Source of the DNA: Flavobacterium psychrophilum
GTDB taxonomy: Bacteria; Bacteroidota; Bacteroidia; Flavobacteriales; Flavobacteriaceae
Direction of reading: 5' to 3'
Assembly (NCBI GenBank): GCA_945879625.1
Contig: CAMCVA010000002.1
Location: forward strand, 127,343 to 191,342
Length of the DNA: 64,000 bases
Shown here: positions 1 to 9,000 of the stretch, one piece after another
Numbering within the stretch: position 1 is the stretch's first letter
How the letters are laid out: each line of letters begins with the position of its first letter
Program-made: the position numbers and the translations under genes
The notes under the pieces: model-generated
Seen by the model: only the letters and a program-made list of their open reading frames with translations
Database searches by the model: none
Told to the model about the DNA's origin: nothing

Positions 1-159
1 AAAGCTACTGTGCAGTATGTGATTTCTAAAGGAATTGCTGCCGATAGAATTTCGGGCAAAGGATTGGGTGAAACCGAATTGAAAGTGAACTGTGGCGAAG
101 CGTGTACAGAAGAGCAACACGCACAAAACAGAAGAGCTGAATTCTTGATTGTAAAATAA
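1..159 (+). CDS. OmpA-family outer-membrane protein, C-terminal fragment
   Basis: The first base is already in frame, and 52 codons run to a TAA at 157-159, so only the end of the gene is in the window. The peptide reads as the last part of an OmpA-like peptidoglycan-binding domain: a helix (AADRISGKG), the GLGE turn, and the typical NRRAEFLI closing strand. The short Cys-containing insert (NCGEACTEEQHAQ) between turn and helix resembles flavobacterial OmpA homologues. Such proteins anchor the outer membrane to the cell wall. The rest of the protein lies upstream, so its overall architecture cannot be stated. Confidence 0.85.
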   Translation, partial: KATVQYVISKGIAADRISGKGLGETELKVNCGEACTEEQHAQNRRAEFLIVK

Positions 160-180
160 ACAACCAATATATTTATAAAG

Positions 181-206
181 AAACCGGGTATATCCCGGTT
201 TTTTTG
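181..206 (+). terminator. Rho-independent terminator after the OmpA-family gene
   Basis: A perfect AAACCGGG/CCCGGTTT stem with a TATAT loop is followed by a T run, 21 nt past the stop codon of the preceding gene. Confidence 0.85.
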
Positions 207-318
207 TTTGTAAGCCATTCTTGCAACCCAAACAACCTACTCAAGAATTCCCTTAAAAGCGTGCTTTATAGCCCCTCAAATTACCTTGAGCGAATGCTTT
301 AGTTGACCGAACATCAAC

Positions 319-326
319 TATCTTTG
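319..326 (+). promoter_or_regulatory. Flavobacterial -7 box (TATCTTTG) before the CotH-like gene
   Basis: The site is an exact match to the Bacteroidota -7 consensus TAnnTTTG, 18 nt before the chosen ATG. No TTG -33 element lies at the usual 17-19 nt spacing. The site also supports starting the gene at 345, because an earlier TTG at 303 would lie upstream of the transcript. Confidence 0.45.
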
Positions 327-344
327 AATCCCAGAAATCATCTC

Positions 345-1760
345 ATGAAAAAAACCATCTTGCTGCTTCCGTTGTTATTACTTATGTACTGTAGCAATGG
401 CGATCAATTTACGTCAACTCAACCAACGGCAAAACCGATGCCCCCTGAAGTAGAGTCGGATGTGTTTAATTTAAAAGTAGTTCCAGAAATCAAACTAAAA
501 TTTACATTGATCGAATGGAATAAGCTCCTTCAGTATTATGATTTAAATCCCAAAAACGAGAAAAAAGTATCTTCCGATTTTACGTTTACCACCAACGGCA
601 GAACTGTTCAATTGAATAATATTGGCTTAAAGTTACGAGGAAACACCAGTCGACGTAGGCCTGAAGGCTCCAATGGCCAATTACACAACGCGCTCGCACC
701 CGACTGGCATCATGCTCATTTTGCATTAGACTTTTCTAAATTCGTGGATGATCAACGTTTTTCGGGACTCAATAAACTCAATCTGAAATGGTTTAAAGAT
801 GATGCCACCTACAGCCGCGAAATCTATTGTTATGATTTGTTTCGACGATTTGGTTGTTGGACCGCTCCCAGATCTTCCTATTGCAAACTCACCATTGAAG
901 TAGAGGGCGATGCTTCTCCTGCTTATTTTGGCGTATATGAAATACTAGAAGCTGTTGATGAAGATTTTCTTGCCAAGAAAAGCGCGCAATGGGGAGCAGG
1001 AACTGGATTTTTATGGAAGGGATATAATTTAGGAAGCAACAAAGCCGATTTCTATTCTGTAAATAGCATGGGTGTTGAGTATGTGAGTTTAACTCCTTCG
1101 CTTTCCCAATATTACGCTTACGATTTAAAAACCCGCGAAACCGAATTGCTCACAGCCAAAAATCAATTAACGGAGTTTATAGCCAATTTAAACATGAAAA
1201 CAGGCGTTGAATTTCAGAATTGGATCGTAACCCAAATGGATGTCGATTTGTTTTTAAAAACCTATGCTACTAGCGTGGTGGTAGGGATGTGGGACGACTA
1301 TTGGGTAAATTGCAACAACTTCTATTTTTACTTTGCGCCCAATGGCAAAGCTTATTTTATTCCATATGACTACGACAATTCGTTGGGCACTTCGGCCATT
1401 TTGGGCAATTCAGGCACGCAAAATCCGCTCAATTGGGGACCCTCGTCTCAGCGTCCTTTAATCACCAAAATACTAGCGATACCGCAATACCAAACGATTT
1501 ATAAAAATTATGTCAAATCATTAACCCTCTTGCAAAACGACTATTTTACTGCCGGAAAAAGTAAAATTAGAATAATGGCTTGGCAGTCCATGATTTCAGG
1601 ATTTGTGTCAAATGACACTGGCGAAGACATGATCCTAAACGATGTGCCGGCTTATTGGGGAAACCAGCCCAATTACCGTTTGTTGAGCGGAAATAGTTTT
1701 GGAGGGATTAATGGTCCAGCTAATTACTTTACCACCCGCACCGTGTCTATTCCTTGGTAG
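345..1760 (+). CDS. CotH kinase family lipoprotein
   Basis: A 471-residue protein of the CotH (spore-coat kinase-like) family. The start is taken at the ATG at 345, which opens a lipoprotein signal (MKKTILLLPLLLLMYC) with Cys about 16. An in-frame TTG at 303 would bury that signal behind 14 residues. Family landmarks are the LRGNTSRRR segment, the F-x-GLNKLNLKWFKDD block, a SREIYCYDLFRRFG helix and the acidic FIPYDYDNSLG motif, which corresponds to the metal-binding DxD region of CotH kinases. CotH proteins outside spore formers are usually secreted or surface proteins of unknown substrate, so the function here is inferred only at family level. The gene stands alone and ends one base before the convergent guanine deaminase gene. 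Confidence 0.8.
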   Translation: MKKTILLLPLLLLMYCSNGDQFTSTQPTAKPMPPEVESDVFNLKVVPEIKLKFTLIEWNKLLQYYDLNPKNEKKVSSDFTFTTNGRTVQLNNIGLKLRGNTSRRRPEGSNGQLHNALAPDWHHAHFALDFSKFVDDQRFSGLNKLNLKWFKDDATYSREIYCYDLFRRFGCWTAPRSSYCKLTIEVEGDASPAYFGVYEILEAVDEDFLAKKSAQWGAGTGFLWKGYNLGSNKADFYSVNSMGVEYVSLTPSLSQYYAYDLKTRETELLTAKNQLTEFIANLNMKTGVEFQNWIVTQMDVDLFLKTYATSVVVGMWDDYWVNCNNFYFYFAPNGKAYFIPYDYDNSLGTSAILGNSGTQNPLNWGPSSQRPLITKILAIPQYQTIYKNYVKSLTLLQNDYFTAGKSKIRIMAWQSMISGFVSNDTGEDMILNDVPAYWGNQPNYRLLSGNSFGGINGPANYFTTRTVSIPW

Positions 1761-1761
1761 A

Positions 1762-2244
1762 TTAATACGTAATTTTCTTGGTATTATTTTCCCAAAGCTC
1801 AAAGGCTTTTAAAGCCGCTTCTCTAGAAAGTGGAAGCATTGGAATTGTGCGTTGTGCAAGCGGAATCTTTAATTCTTCATAAATAAACGCATCATCAAAT
1901 GCAATTGCAGCGGCATCGTCTTTGGTGCAACCATAATAGATTTTGTCTGGTCTTGCCCAGTAAATAGCGCCCAAACACATCGGGCAAGGCTCACAAGAGG
2001 TATAGAGTTCACAGCCGTCCAACTGAAAGGAATTTAGATTAGTACAAGCATCTCGTATGGCCATTACTTCAGCATGTGCCGTTGGATCATTGTTCGCTGT
2101 AACCTGATTGTAGCCTCTACCTACTATTTTGCCGTTTTTTACCACAACTGCCCCAAAAGGCCCGCCATTATTTTGGCTCACGTTTTCTGAGGCCAATCGA
2201 ATGGCTTCGTCCATAAATAAAGACGGATCTGTGTTTTTCATCAT
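1762..2244 (-). CDS. guaD: Guanine deaminase (GuaD-type nucleoside deaminase)
   Basis: 160 residues, the same size as Bacillus GuaD, which it resembles over its whole length as remembered. Guanine deaminase converts guanine to xanthine and ammonia. Zinc-site motifs are present: HAE at residues 57-59 (His ligand and catalytic Glu) and PCPMC at 86-90 (two Cys ligands). The GGPFGAVVV and NDPTAHAEV stretches and the C-terminal FDDAFIYEE segment, which in GuaD contributes to the domain-swapped active site, favour guanine deaminase over tRNA adenosine deaminase TadA. Two adjacent Met codons are possible starts (2244 or 2241). The gene faces the CotH-like gene and is divergent from an ammonium transporter, a plausible match since the reaction releases ammonia. 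Confidence 0.85.
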   Translation of the reverse strand: MMKNTDPSLFMDEAIRLASENVSQNNGGPFGAVVVKNGKIVGRGYNQVTANNDPTAHAEVMAIRDACTNLNSFQLDGCELYTSCEPCPMCLGAIYWARPDKIYYGCTKDDAAAIAFDDAFIYEELKIPLAQRTIPMLPLSREAALKAFELWENNTKKITY

Positions 2245-2260
2245 ATTACTCCGTTTTCCT

Positions 2261-2268
2261 CAAAAGTA
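2261..2268 (-). promoter_or_regulatory. -7 box (TACTTTTG) of guaD
   Basis: Exact TAnnTTTG match on the minus strand, 16 nt upstream of the guaD start. No clear -33 TTG at standard spacing. Confidence 0.45.
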
Positions 2269-2420
2269 CTAAATCAGTTTACATGATAAATAATTAAAAA
2301 AAACGATATAGTTTATAAGTAATTTACATTTTATCAACACGAGCCTTAATTTTAATAGGGGTTAAAGTAAATTTTTTAATAATTAATTTAATTTTACCCC
2401 AAATTAAAAAGGGTGTAAGT

Positions 2421-3803
2421 ATGAAAATTAAAAAAAGATGGTTGATTTCGTTTTTAATTATTTGTGTAGTTTCTGTAGCGGGCTTGTTTTGGGTTGAAGC
2501 CCCAATGAGTTCCGATTTAGCCAAACAGTTTGGCACCGAAGAACAAATTGTGCCTGCTGATGTGGCTTGGATGCTCACTTCTGCTTGTCTGGTGCTTTTA
2601 ATGACGCCCGGACTTTCCTTTTTTTATGGCGGAATGGTTGGCAAGAATAATGTAATTTCTACCATGTTGCAAAGTTTTATATGTTTGGGAGTTGTGACGC
2701 TCCTATGGGTAGTGGTTGCTTTTAGCTTGGCCTTTGGAAACCCATTGGGTTTTACCATTAACGGAACGTTCTACAGTATAATTGGCGATCCTACCACTTT
2801 TGCATTCCTAGATCATGTTGCGGTTTTGCCCAATTTAAAAATGGGGGCGACAATTCCGTTTATGCTTTTTGCCTTATTCCAAATGAAGTTTGCCATCATC
2901 ACCCCGGCCATCATCACCGGATCTTTTGCCGAACGCGTGCGCTTCATTGCCTATTTATTTTTTATTTGTTTGTTCACACTCTTTATTTACGCCCCACTTT
3001 GCCATTCGGTTTGGTATCCTACCGGAATTTTAGGCACCTATTTTGGAGTGAAGGATTTTGCCGGAGGAACTGTAGTCCACATGAGCGCCGGATTTGCGGC
3101 TTTGGCAGGTGTTTTGGTTTTGGGCAAGCGCACCAATAAAGTAACTATTCCTACCAACATTCCGTTTGTATTGCTCGGAACCGGAATGCTTTGGTTTGGT
3201 TGGTTTGGTTTTAATGCCGGATCGGCTTTGGCAGCCAATGGAACTGCCGCAATGGCTTTTGCTACTACTACAACCGCTTCGGCAACTGCCATGCTTACTT
3301 GGATTTTCTTTGATCGCATCAACGGACGAAAAGCGTCTGCTTTGGGCGCATGTATTGGTGCTGTGGTAGGTTTAGTTGCCATTACTCCTGCCGCAGGTTA
3401 TGTAGGCGTGCCGGTAAGTATTTTCTTTGGGTTTATTGCAGCTATTGTATCAAACTGCTTTGTGAATGCAGGCTTCATGAAAAAAATTGACGACACCTTA
3501 GACGTTTTTGCGTGTCATGGTGTGGGCGGAATCATGGGTATGATTTTGACCGCCATCTTTGCGAGAGGAGAAAACGCCAGTCTTTTGCATGGCGGATGGT
3601 CGGTATTTGGACACCACATGATGGCCTTAGTTATCGTCTCGTTGTATACCTTTTTTGGGGCTTATTTGTTATTTAAAATCACCAATTATTTTATCCCGCT
3701 TCGCGTATCCGAAGCATCCGAAAAGTTGGGGTTGGACATTTCACAGCACAACGAGAGCCTCGACTATAAACACCATTTAAATCAATATCCAAAACAAGAA
3801 TAA
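2421..3803 (+). CDS. amt: Ammonium transporter (Amt/MEP/Rh family)
   Basis: A 460-residue inner-membrane channel for ammonium/ammonia uptake. An N-terminal hydrophobic leader precedes the first conserved helix (DVAWMLTSACLVLLMTPGLSFFYGG), and about eleven further hydrophobic segments follow. The conserved FAERVRF loop and the two pore histidines (in LCHSVWYPTG and in FACHGVGGIMG) are present, so the channel should be functional. The C-terminal tail carries the usual GLDISQHNE regulatory segment. No glnB/glnK (PII) gene is adjacent, unlike many bacteria where it is paired with amt. The 176-nt upstream spacer is very AT-rich and holds an imperfect GGGGT/ACCCC inverted repeat near 2357-2400. Confidence 0.95.
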   Translation: MKIKKRWLISFLIICVVSVAGLFWVEAPMSSDLAKQFGTEEQIVPADVAWMLTSACLVLLMTPGLSFFYGGMVGKNNVISTMLQSFICLGVVTLLWVVVAFSLAFGNPLGFTINGTFYSIIGDPTTFAFLDHVAVLPNLKMGATIPFMLFALFQMKFAIITPAIITGSFAERVRFIAYLFFICLFTLFIYAPLCHSVWYPTGILGTYFGVKDFAGGTVVHMSAGFAALAGVLVLGKRTNKVTIPTNIPFVLLGTGMLWFGWFGFNAGSALAANGTAAMAFATTTTASATAMLTWIFFDRINGRKASALGACIGAVVGLVAITPAAGYVGVPVSIFFGFIAAIVSNCFVNAGFMKKIDDTLDVFACHGVGGIMGMILTAIFARGENASLLHGGWSVFGHHMMALVIVSLYTFFGAYLLFKITNYFIPLRVSEASEKLGLDISQHNESLDYKHHLNQYPKQE

Positions 3804-3850
3804 TAAATCGTGGTTTCAAATCACTATTTTAGTCGCTTAAATCTTACCAG

Positions 3851-4363
3851 ATGAAAACAAGCGTACTTTTATTTTTCTTTTTACTGTTCCTTTCTTGCAA
3901 ACCGTTGCAGCCCAATACAGCCGATTTAAATCAAGTAAATCAATTTTTGGACGAATGGCATCTGGCAGCATCCAACGCCGATTACAATCGGTATTTTGAC
4001 GCTTTTCCGCCTGATGGGATTTTTGTAGGTACAGACGCTGCCGAACATTGGACAAAAAGCGAATTTCAGGTATTTGCCAAACCTTTTTTTGATCGCGGAA
4101 AAGCCTGGGATTTTAAGGCAGTAGAACGGCATATTTATTTCAGCAAAGACCAAAAAACCGTTTGGTTTGACGAATTGTTAAGCACTTGGATGAAAGGCTG
4201 TAGAGGCTCGGGTGTATTAGTTAAAACAGCTGGAGTTTGGAAAATTAAACACTATGTTTTGTCAATGACAGTGCCCAATGAGCATACCAATGCGGTGATT
4301 CAAATCAAGGAAAAAACAGAATCTTTGTTCTTGCAATCCAAAACTACGTCCTCGGCACAGTAA
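3851..4363 (+). CDS. SnoaL-like (NTF2-fold) domain lipoprotein
   Basis: 170 residues. A short signal ending in a lipobox (LLFLSC, Cys 16) predicts a lipid-anchored envelope protein. The rest reads as one NTF2-like alpha/beta cone domain: an N-terminal helix (QVNQFLDEWHLAASNADYNRYF), then a strand with FVGTDAAEHWTKSEF, and later W-x-FDE and GVWKIKHY strands. This is the pattern of the SnoaL_3/DUF4440 families, which commonly have no known substrate. The gene is 47 nt downstream of amt and may be read with it, although no functional tie is evident. It ends one base from the convergent dehydrogenase gene. Confidence 0.7.
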   Translation: MKTSVLLFFFLLFLSCKPLQPNTADLNQVNQFLDEWHLAASNADYNRYFDAFPPDGIFVGTDAAEHWTKSEFQVFAKPFFDRGKAWDFKAVERHIYFSKDQKTVWFDELLSTWMKGCRGSGVLVKTAGVWKIKHYVLSMTVPNEHTNAVIQIKEKTESLFLQSKTTSSAQ

Positions 4364-4364
4364 T

Positions 4365-5324
4365 TTAGCGCACGTCTATTTCGTGCTGTTGCAGCATTTC
4401 TAACATGATTGAGGTCATGCTCGATAAATCATATTGATGGTTCCACTTCCAATCGTTTCGCGCACTGCTGTCGTCAATACTGGCGGGCCAACTGTCGGCA
4501 ATTTTTTGACGAAAATCGGGTTTATAGCTGATGGTAAACTCAGGCAAGTGTTTGTTTATTTCGGCCGCAATTTCTTTGGGCGTAAAACTCATGGCTGCCA
4601 AATTATAGGAAGAGCGAATTTTTATATCGTTGGCGTCGGCCTGCATAATGGCTAGTGTTGCGCGAATGGCATCATCCATATACATCATTGGCATTTTGGT
4701 GTTTTCGGATAAAAAACATTCGTAAGTTCCTTTTTTCAGCGCCTTGTGAAAAATATCTACGGCATAATCGGTCGTTCCACCGCCTGGAGGCGTACTCCAA
4801 CTAATTAAGCCTGGGTAGCGAATGCTGCGCACATCTACGCCAAATATGTTGTGGTAATATTCGCACCAGCGTTCGCCGGCTTGTTTACTGATGCCATACA
4901 CCGTAGAAGGCTCCATAATGGTATATTGCGGGGTTTGCTCTTTGGGAGTAGTTGGCCCAAAAACGGCTATACTAGATGGCCAAAATATCTTTTTAATTTT
5001 TTTGGCTTTCGCCAGATTCAATACATGAAACAAGGAATTCATGTTCAAATCCCAGGCAAAGGCGGGGTTTTTCTCTGCAGTAGCCGAGAGCAAAGCCGCC
5101 ATGAGATAGACGTCAGTAATTTGATGTACCTCTACCAAATGCTCAATCTGATTAAAGTCTAAGGCATTCACCACCTCAAAAGGCCCCGAATTTACCACCT
5201 CGTTATTTAATTTCCGGATGTCAGAGGCGATTACGTTTTCAACCCCATACAGGGCTCTAAGCTGGTGGGTGAGTTCGGTCCCGATTTGGCCACAGGCACC
5301 AATAATCAAAATTTTTGGAGTCAT
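4365..5324 (-). CDS. L-threonine 3-dehydrogenase, SDR/epimerase type
   Basis: 319 residues of the extended short-chain dehydrogenase (UDP-galactose-epimerase-like) fold. The Rossmann motif is GACGQIG near residues 8-14, and the catalytic YxxxK appears as YGISK with the preceding PSSIAVFGP serine segment. The sequence closely follows the cold-adapted flavobacterial threonine dehydrogenases that oxidise L-threonine to 2-amino-3-ketobutyrate with NAD+, as remembered from that family. The AACGPxG-like opening and the RYPGLISWSTPPGGGTTDYAV block are characteristic. The partner 2-amino-3-ketobutyrate ligase is not in the window. The protein is probably cytosolic. Confidence 0.85.
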   Translation of the reverse strand: MTPKILIIGACGQIGTELTHQLRALYGVENVIASDIRKLNNEVVNSGPFEVVNALDFNQIEHLVEVHQITDVYLMAALLSATAEKNPAFAWDLNMNSLFHVLNLAKAKKIKKIFWPSSIAVFGPTTPKEQTPQYTIMEPSTVYGISKQAGERWCEYYHNIFGVDVRSIRYPGLISWSTPPGGGTTDYAVDIFHKALKKGTYECFLSENTKMPMMYMDDAIRATLAIMQADANDIKIRSSYNLAAMSFTPKEIAAEINKHLPEFTISYKPDFRQKIADSWPASIDDSSARNDWKWNHQYDLSSMTSIMLEMLQQHEIDVR

Positions 5325-5346
5325 TACTATTGTGAGTTTTGGTTCA

Positions 5347-5354
5347 CAAATATA
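5347..5354 (-). promoter_or_regulatory. -7 box (TATATTTG) of the threonine dehydrogenase gene
   Basis: Exact TAnnTTTG match on the minus strand, 22 nt upstream of the start codon. Confidence 0.4.
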
Positions 5355-5418
5355 ACGTTTTCGTAACGCAATAAATAAGCCTTTTTCTAATGTTGTTTCT
5401 CGTTTTTTACTTTCGTTT

Positions 5419-5426
5419 TACCTTTG
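5419..5426 (+). promoter_or_regulatory. -7 box (TACCTTTG) of the lipoprotein-mfd pair
   Basis: Exact TAnnTTTG match 26 nt upstream of the ATG at 5453. A TTG at 5393-5395 is 23 nt away, wider than usual. A longer open frame starts upstream of this box, so the downstream ATG is preferred. Confidence 0.4.
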
Positions 5427-5452
5427 TAACTTTGGCCTTCAATTCTACTTCC

Positions 5453-6025
5453 ATGAAAATCTCTCCGATCGTGTATGCAGCCGCTTTTTGCTTGGTATTG
5501 GCTTGCCAAAAAGACCAGACGCAGCTGCAATTGGAACGTCAAAAAGATGCCCAACGCAAGGAGCAAGTGTTTCAAACCATCAATCAAGCCTGGCGATTTT
5601 CGATTCCTAGTTTGGCACCGCATACCCAGCAATTTGCCAGCTCATGGAATGACTTGTATGTACTCACCAACGAACTCAATCAAAAACCCAAAAGTACCTT
5701 GGGCGCTTTCCAAAAAAAAGCCCGTTTGCTCTCCCAAAAATCGGCCATTTTAGCCAACACGATTCCACTGGTATTTAACAAACCCGAAATTAAAAGCAGA
5801 ATCGCAGTACTCACCACCAAATTCAATCAAATCAATTTATTTCTCCACGTCACTCCGGTTCAAGATCAAAAAGTAGTTGGGTTGATTGCTGATACCAACA
5901 TCGAGCTCAAGGCCTTGTATTTGCAACTGGATGAACTGGTCCGAAAAAGCGAAATCCCCACCGAAGAAGGCGAATCCGAAATGAAACAAATGCTCGACAC
6001 CACACGGGCCATCCCGTCTAAATAA
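5453..6025 (+). CDS. Unknown lipoprotein upstream of mfd
   Basis: 190 residues. Starting at the ATG at 5453 gives a lipoprotein signal (MKISPIVYAAAFCLVLAC, Cys 18), after which the chain is charged and mostly helical. The first part (KDQTQLQLERQKDAQRKEQ) looks like a coiled coil, followed by SxLAPHTQQFASSWNDLYVLTNEL and further amphipathic helices. I recognise no domain. It ends 10 nt before mfd, so the two are very likely co-transcribed even though one product is in the envelope and the other acts on stalled RNA polymerase in the cytoplasm. Confidence 0.65.
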   Translation: MKISPIVYAAAFCLVLACQKDQTQLQLERQKDAQRKEQVFQTINQAWRFSIPSLAPHTQQFASSWNDLYVLTNELNQKPKSTLGAFQKKARLLSQKSAILANTIPLVFNKPEIKSRIAVLTTKFNQINLFLHVTPVQDQKVVGLIADTNIELKALYLQLDELVRKSEIPTEEGESEMKQMLDTTRAIPSK

Positions 6026-6035
6026 GCGCTAAATT

Positions 6036-9000
6036 TTGAGTAACCCCCTGATTAACCTGTACGAGAATTCGCCCAAAGTGGCGCAACTTGTGGCGGGAAT
6101 TCATCCGCAAGCTCGAATCCAATTGAGTGGTTTGGCGGGCTCCTCGTTTTCGTTGGTGCTGCAAGCGCTGTTCAAAAAAACCACGGTACCCTTTTTATTG
6201 GTGGTGAATGACAAGGAAGAAGCGGCTTATTATTTGAACGATTTAGAACAATTTTTGGGCGCCGATGATGTGTTGTTTTACCCCGGATCTTATCGCCGAC
6301 CGTATCAAATTGAAGACACCGATAACGCCAATGTATTGTTGCGGGCCGAGGTGCTCAATCGCATTCATTCGCAGCGCAAACCGGCTTGTATCGTGACTTA
6401 TCCGGAAGCCCTTTTTGAAAAAGTGGTAACCAAAAAAGAGCTGGATAAAAACACGCTAAAAGTGTCCGTAGGCGATCAGTTGTCTATCGATTTCATCAAC
6501 GAAGTGTTGTTTGAATACGAATTTAAGCGCGTCGATTTTATCTCGGAACCGGGCGAATTTTCGGTACGTGGTGGAATCGTCGATGTGTTTTCGTTCTCCA
6601 ATGATCATCCCTACCGCATCGAGTTTTTTGGCAACGAGGTAGACAGCATCCGCAGTTTTGATGTAGAAACCCAGTTGTCTATCGAGAAGCAAAAGAAAAT
6701 TAGCATCATCCCCAATTTGGAGAATAGTTTTTTTCAGGAAAATAGAGAGAGTTTTTTAAATTTTATCTCGCCCTCAACTACAATTATCCTACAAGACACC
6801 GAGTTGTTGGTGGCCAAATTGGACACGCTTTTTGCCAAATCACAAACGGCTTATGCAAGTTTGCAAAGCACGATTAAGCGGATTACTCCCGAAAAATTAT
6901 TCTTGCAATCAGCTGATTTTTTAAAAAAAGTATTGGATTTCCCGGTAATCGAATGGACCAGCAACCCCTTCTTTGCCTGCACCCAAAATATTGCCTTTGC
7001 CACCCAGCCGCAGCCCTCGTTCAACAAGCAATTTGATTTGTTATTAAACAATTTGAGCGACAACCACTACAAGGGATTTACCAATTATTTGTTGTGTGCC
7101 AACACCTCCCAAGCCAAACGATTTCATGACATTTTCGAATCTTTAGACGAGGCCAACCATGAAGACATTCGCAAGCATTACCAAACCTTGGTGTTTCCGT
7201 TGTACCAAGGATTTATCGATACCGAACACCAATTTACCTGCTACACCGATCACCAAATTTTTGAACGCTACCACAAGTTTTCGATCAAAAATGGCTTTTC
7301 CAAAAAGCAAACCATTACGCTCAAAGAACTTACTTCCTGGGCTATTGGCGATTATGTGACCCACATGGATCACGGCATCGGAAAATTTGGTGGACTGCAA
7401 AAAATTCAAGTAGAAGGCAAAACCCAAGAAGCCATCAAGTTGGTTTACGCCGACAATGATATTGTGTATGTGAGCATTCATTCGCTGCACAAAATCTCCA
7501 AATACAACGGCAAAGACGGTGCGCCGCCCAAAATATACAAATTGGGCTCGGGCGCTTGGAAAGCCTTGAAACAAAAAACCAAGGCCCGTGTTAAGCATAT
7601 CGCGTTCAACCTTATTCAGCTCTATGCCAAACGCCGTCTGGAAAAAGGCTACCAATATGCGCCAGATAGTTATTTGCAAGCCGAGCTAGAAAGTTCGTTT
7701 ATATACGAAGACACGCCCGATCAGCTCAAAGCCACGCAAGACATTAAACTTGATATGGAAAGCGATCGCCCTATGGATCGATTGGTGTGTGGCGATGTGG
7801 GATTTGGAAAAACCGAAGTAGCCATTCGCGCGGCATTCAAGGCGGTGGACAACGGCAAACAAGTGGCTATTTTGGTGCCCACGACTATTTTGGCCTACCA
7901 GCACTTTCGCACCTTTACCGAGCGATTAAAGGACATGCCGGTTTCGGTTGATTATGTGAATCGCTTTCGCACAGCCAAGCAAAAAACACAAACCTTGCAA
8001 AACCTCGCCGACGGTAAACTCGACATCATCATTGGCACGCACCAATTGGTGAATAAAAACGTGGTCTTTAAAAACTTAGGTCTTTTGATTGTAGACGAGG
8101 AGCAAAAGTTTGGCGTGAATGTAAAAGATAAACTCAAAACCATCGCGGCCAATATTGACACCCTCACCTTAACCGCAACGCCTATTCCACGTACGCTGCA
8201 GTTTTCACTCATGGCCGCCCGCGATTTGTCGGTGATTACTACACCGCCACCCAACCGCTATCCCATCGAAAGTTCGGTGGTGAGTTTTAACGAAGAGCTC
8301 ATTCGCGATGCGATTTCCTACGAAATTCAACGCAACGGCCAGGTATTTTTTATTCACAACCGCATCGAAAACATCAAAGAAGTAGCGGGCATGATTCAGC
8401 GTTTGGTGCCCGATGCCAAAGTAGGCGTAGGTCATGGACAAATGGAAGGAAGCAAACTCGAAGAACTGATGCTGGCCTATATGAATGGTGAATTTGATGT
8501 GTTGGTAGCCACGACCATCATCGAAAGCGGCTTGGACGTTCCCAATGCGAATACGATTTTCATTAACAATGCCAATAATTTTGGGCTCTCCGATTTGCAC
8601 CAAATGCGCGGCAGAGTAGGCCGAAGCAACAAAAAAGCCTTTTGCTATTTTATTTGTCCACCCTATTCGGCGATGACCGAGGATGCCCGCAAACGCATAC
8701 AGGCTTTGGAGCAACACAGCGATTTGGGCAGCGGATTTAACATTGCCATGAAAGATCTAGAGATTCGGGGAGCAGGCGATTTGTTGGGCGGCGAACAAAG
8801 CGGTTTTATCAATGAAATTGGCTTTGAAACCTACCAGAAAATCATGAATGAGGCCATCGAAGAACTCAAAGAAAACGAGTTCAAGGACTTGTATACCAGC
8901 GACGAAGATCTAGAAACCAAAACCTACGTCAAGGAAATGCAATTGGATACCGATTTTGAGTTGCTTTTTCCAGACGACTACATCAATTCAATAACCGAAC

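Noticed and set aside
3038..3382. Long minus-strand frame inside amt
   Set aside because: Antisense shadow of a strongly conserved transporter; low-complexity Ala/Pro/Lys content and no family likeness.
7143..7679. 178-codon minus-strand frame inside mfd
   Set aside because: Antisense shadow of the conserved RNA-polymerase-interaction and motor region of Mfd.
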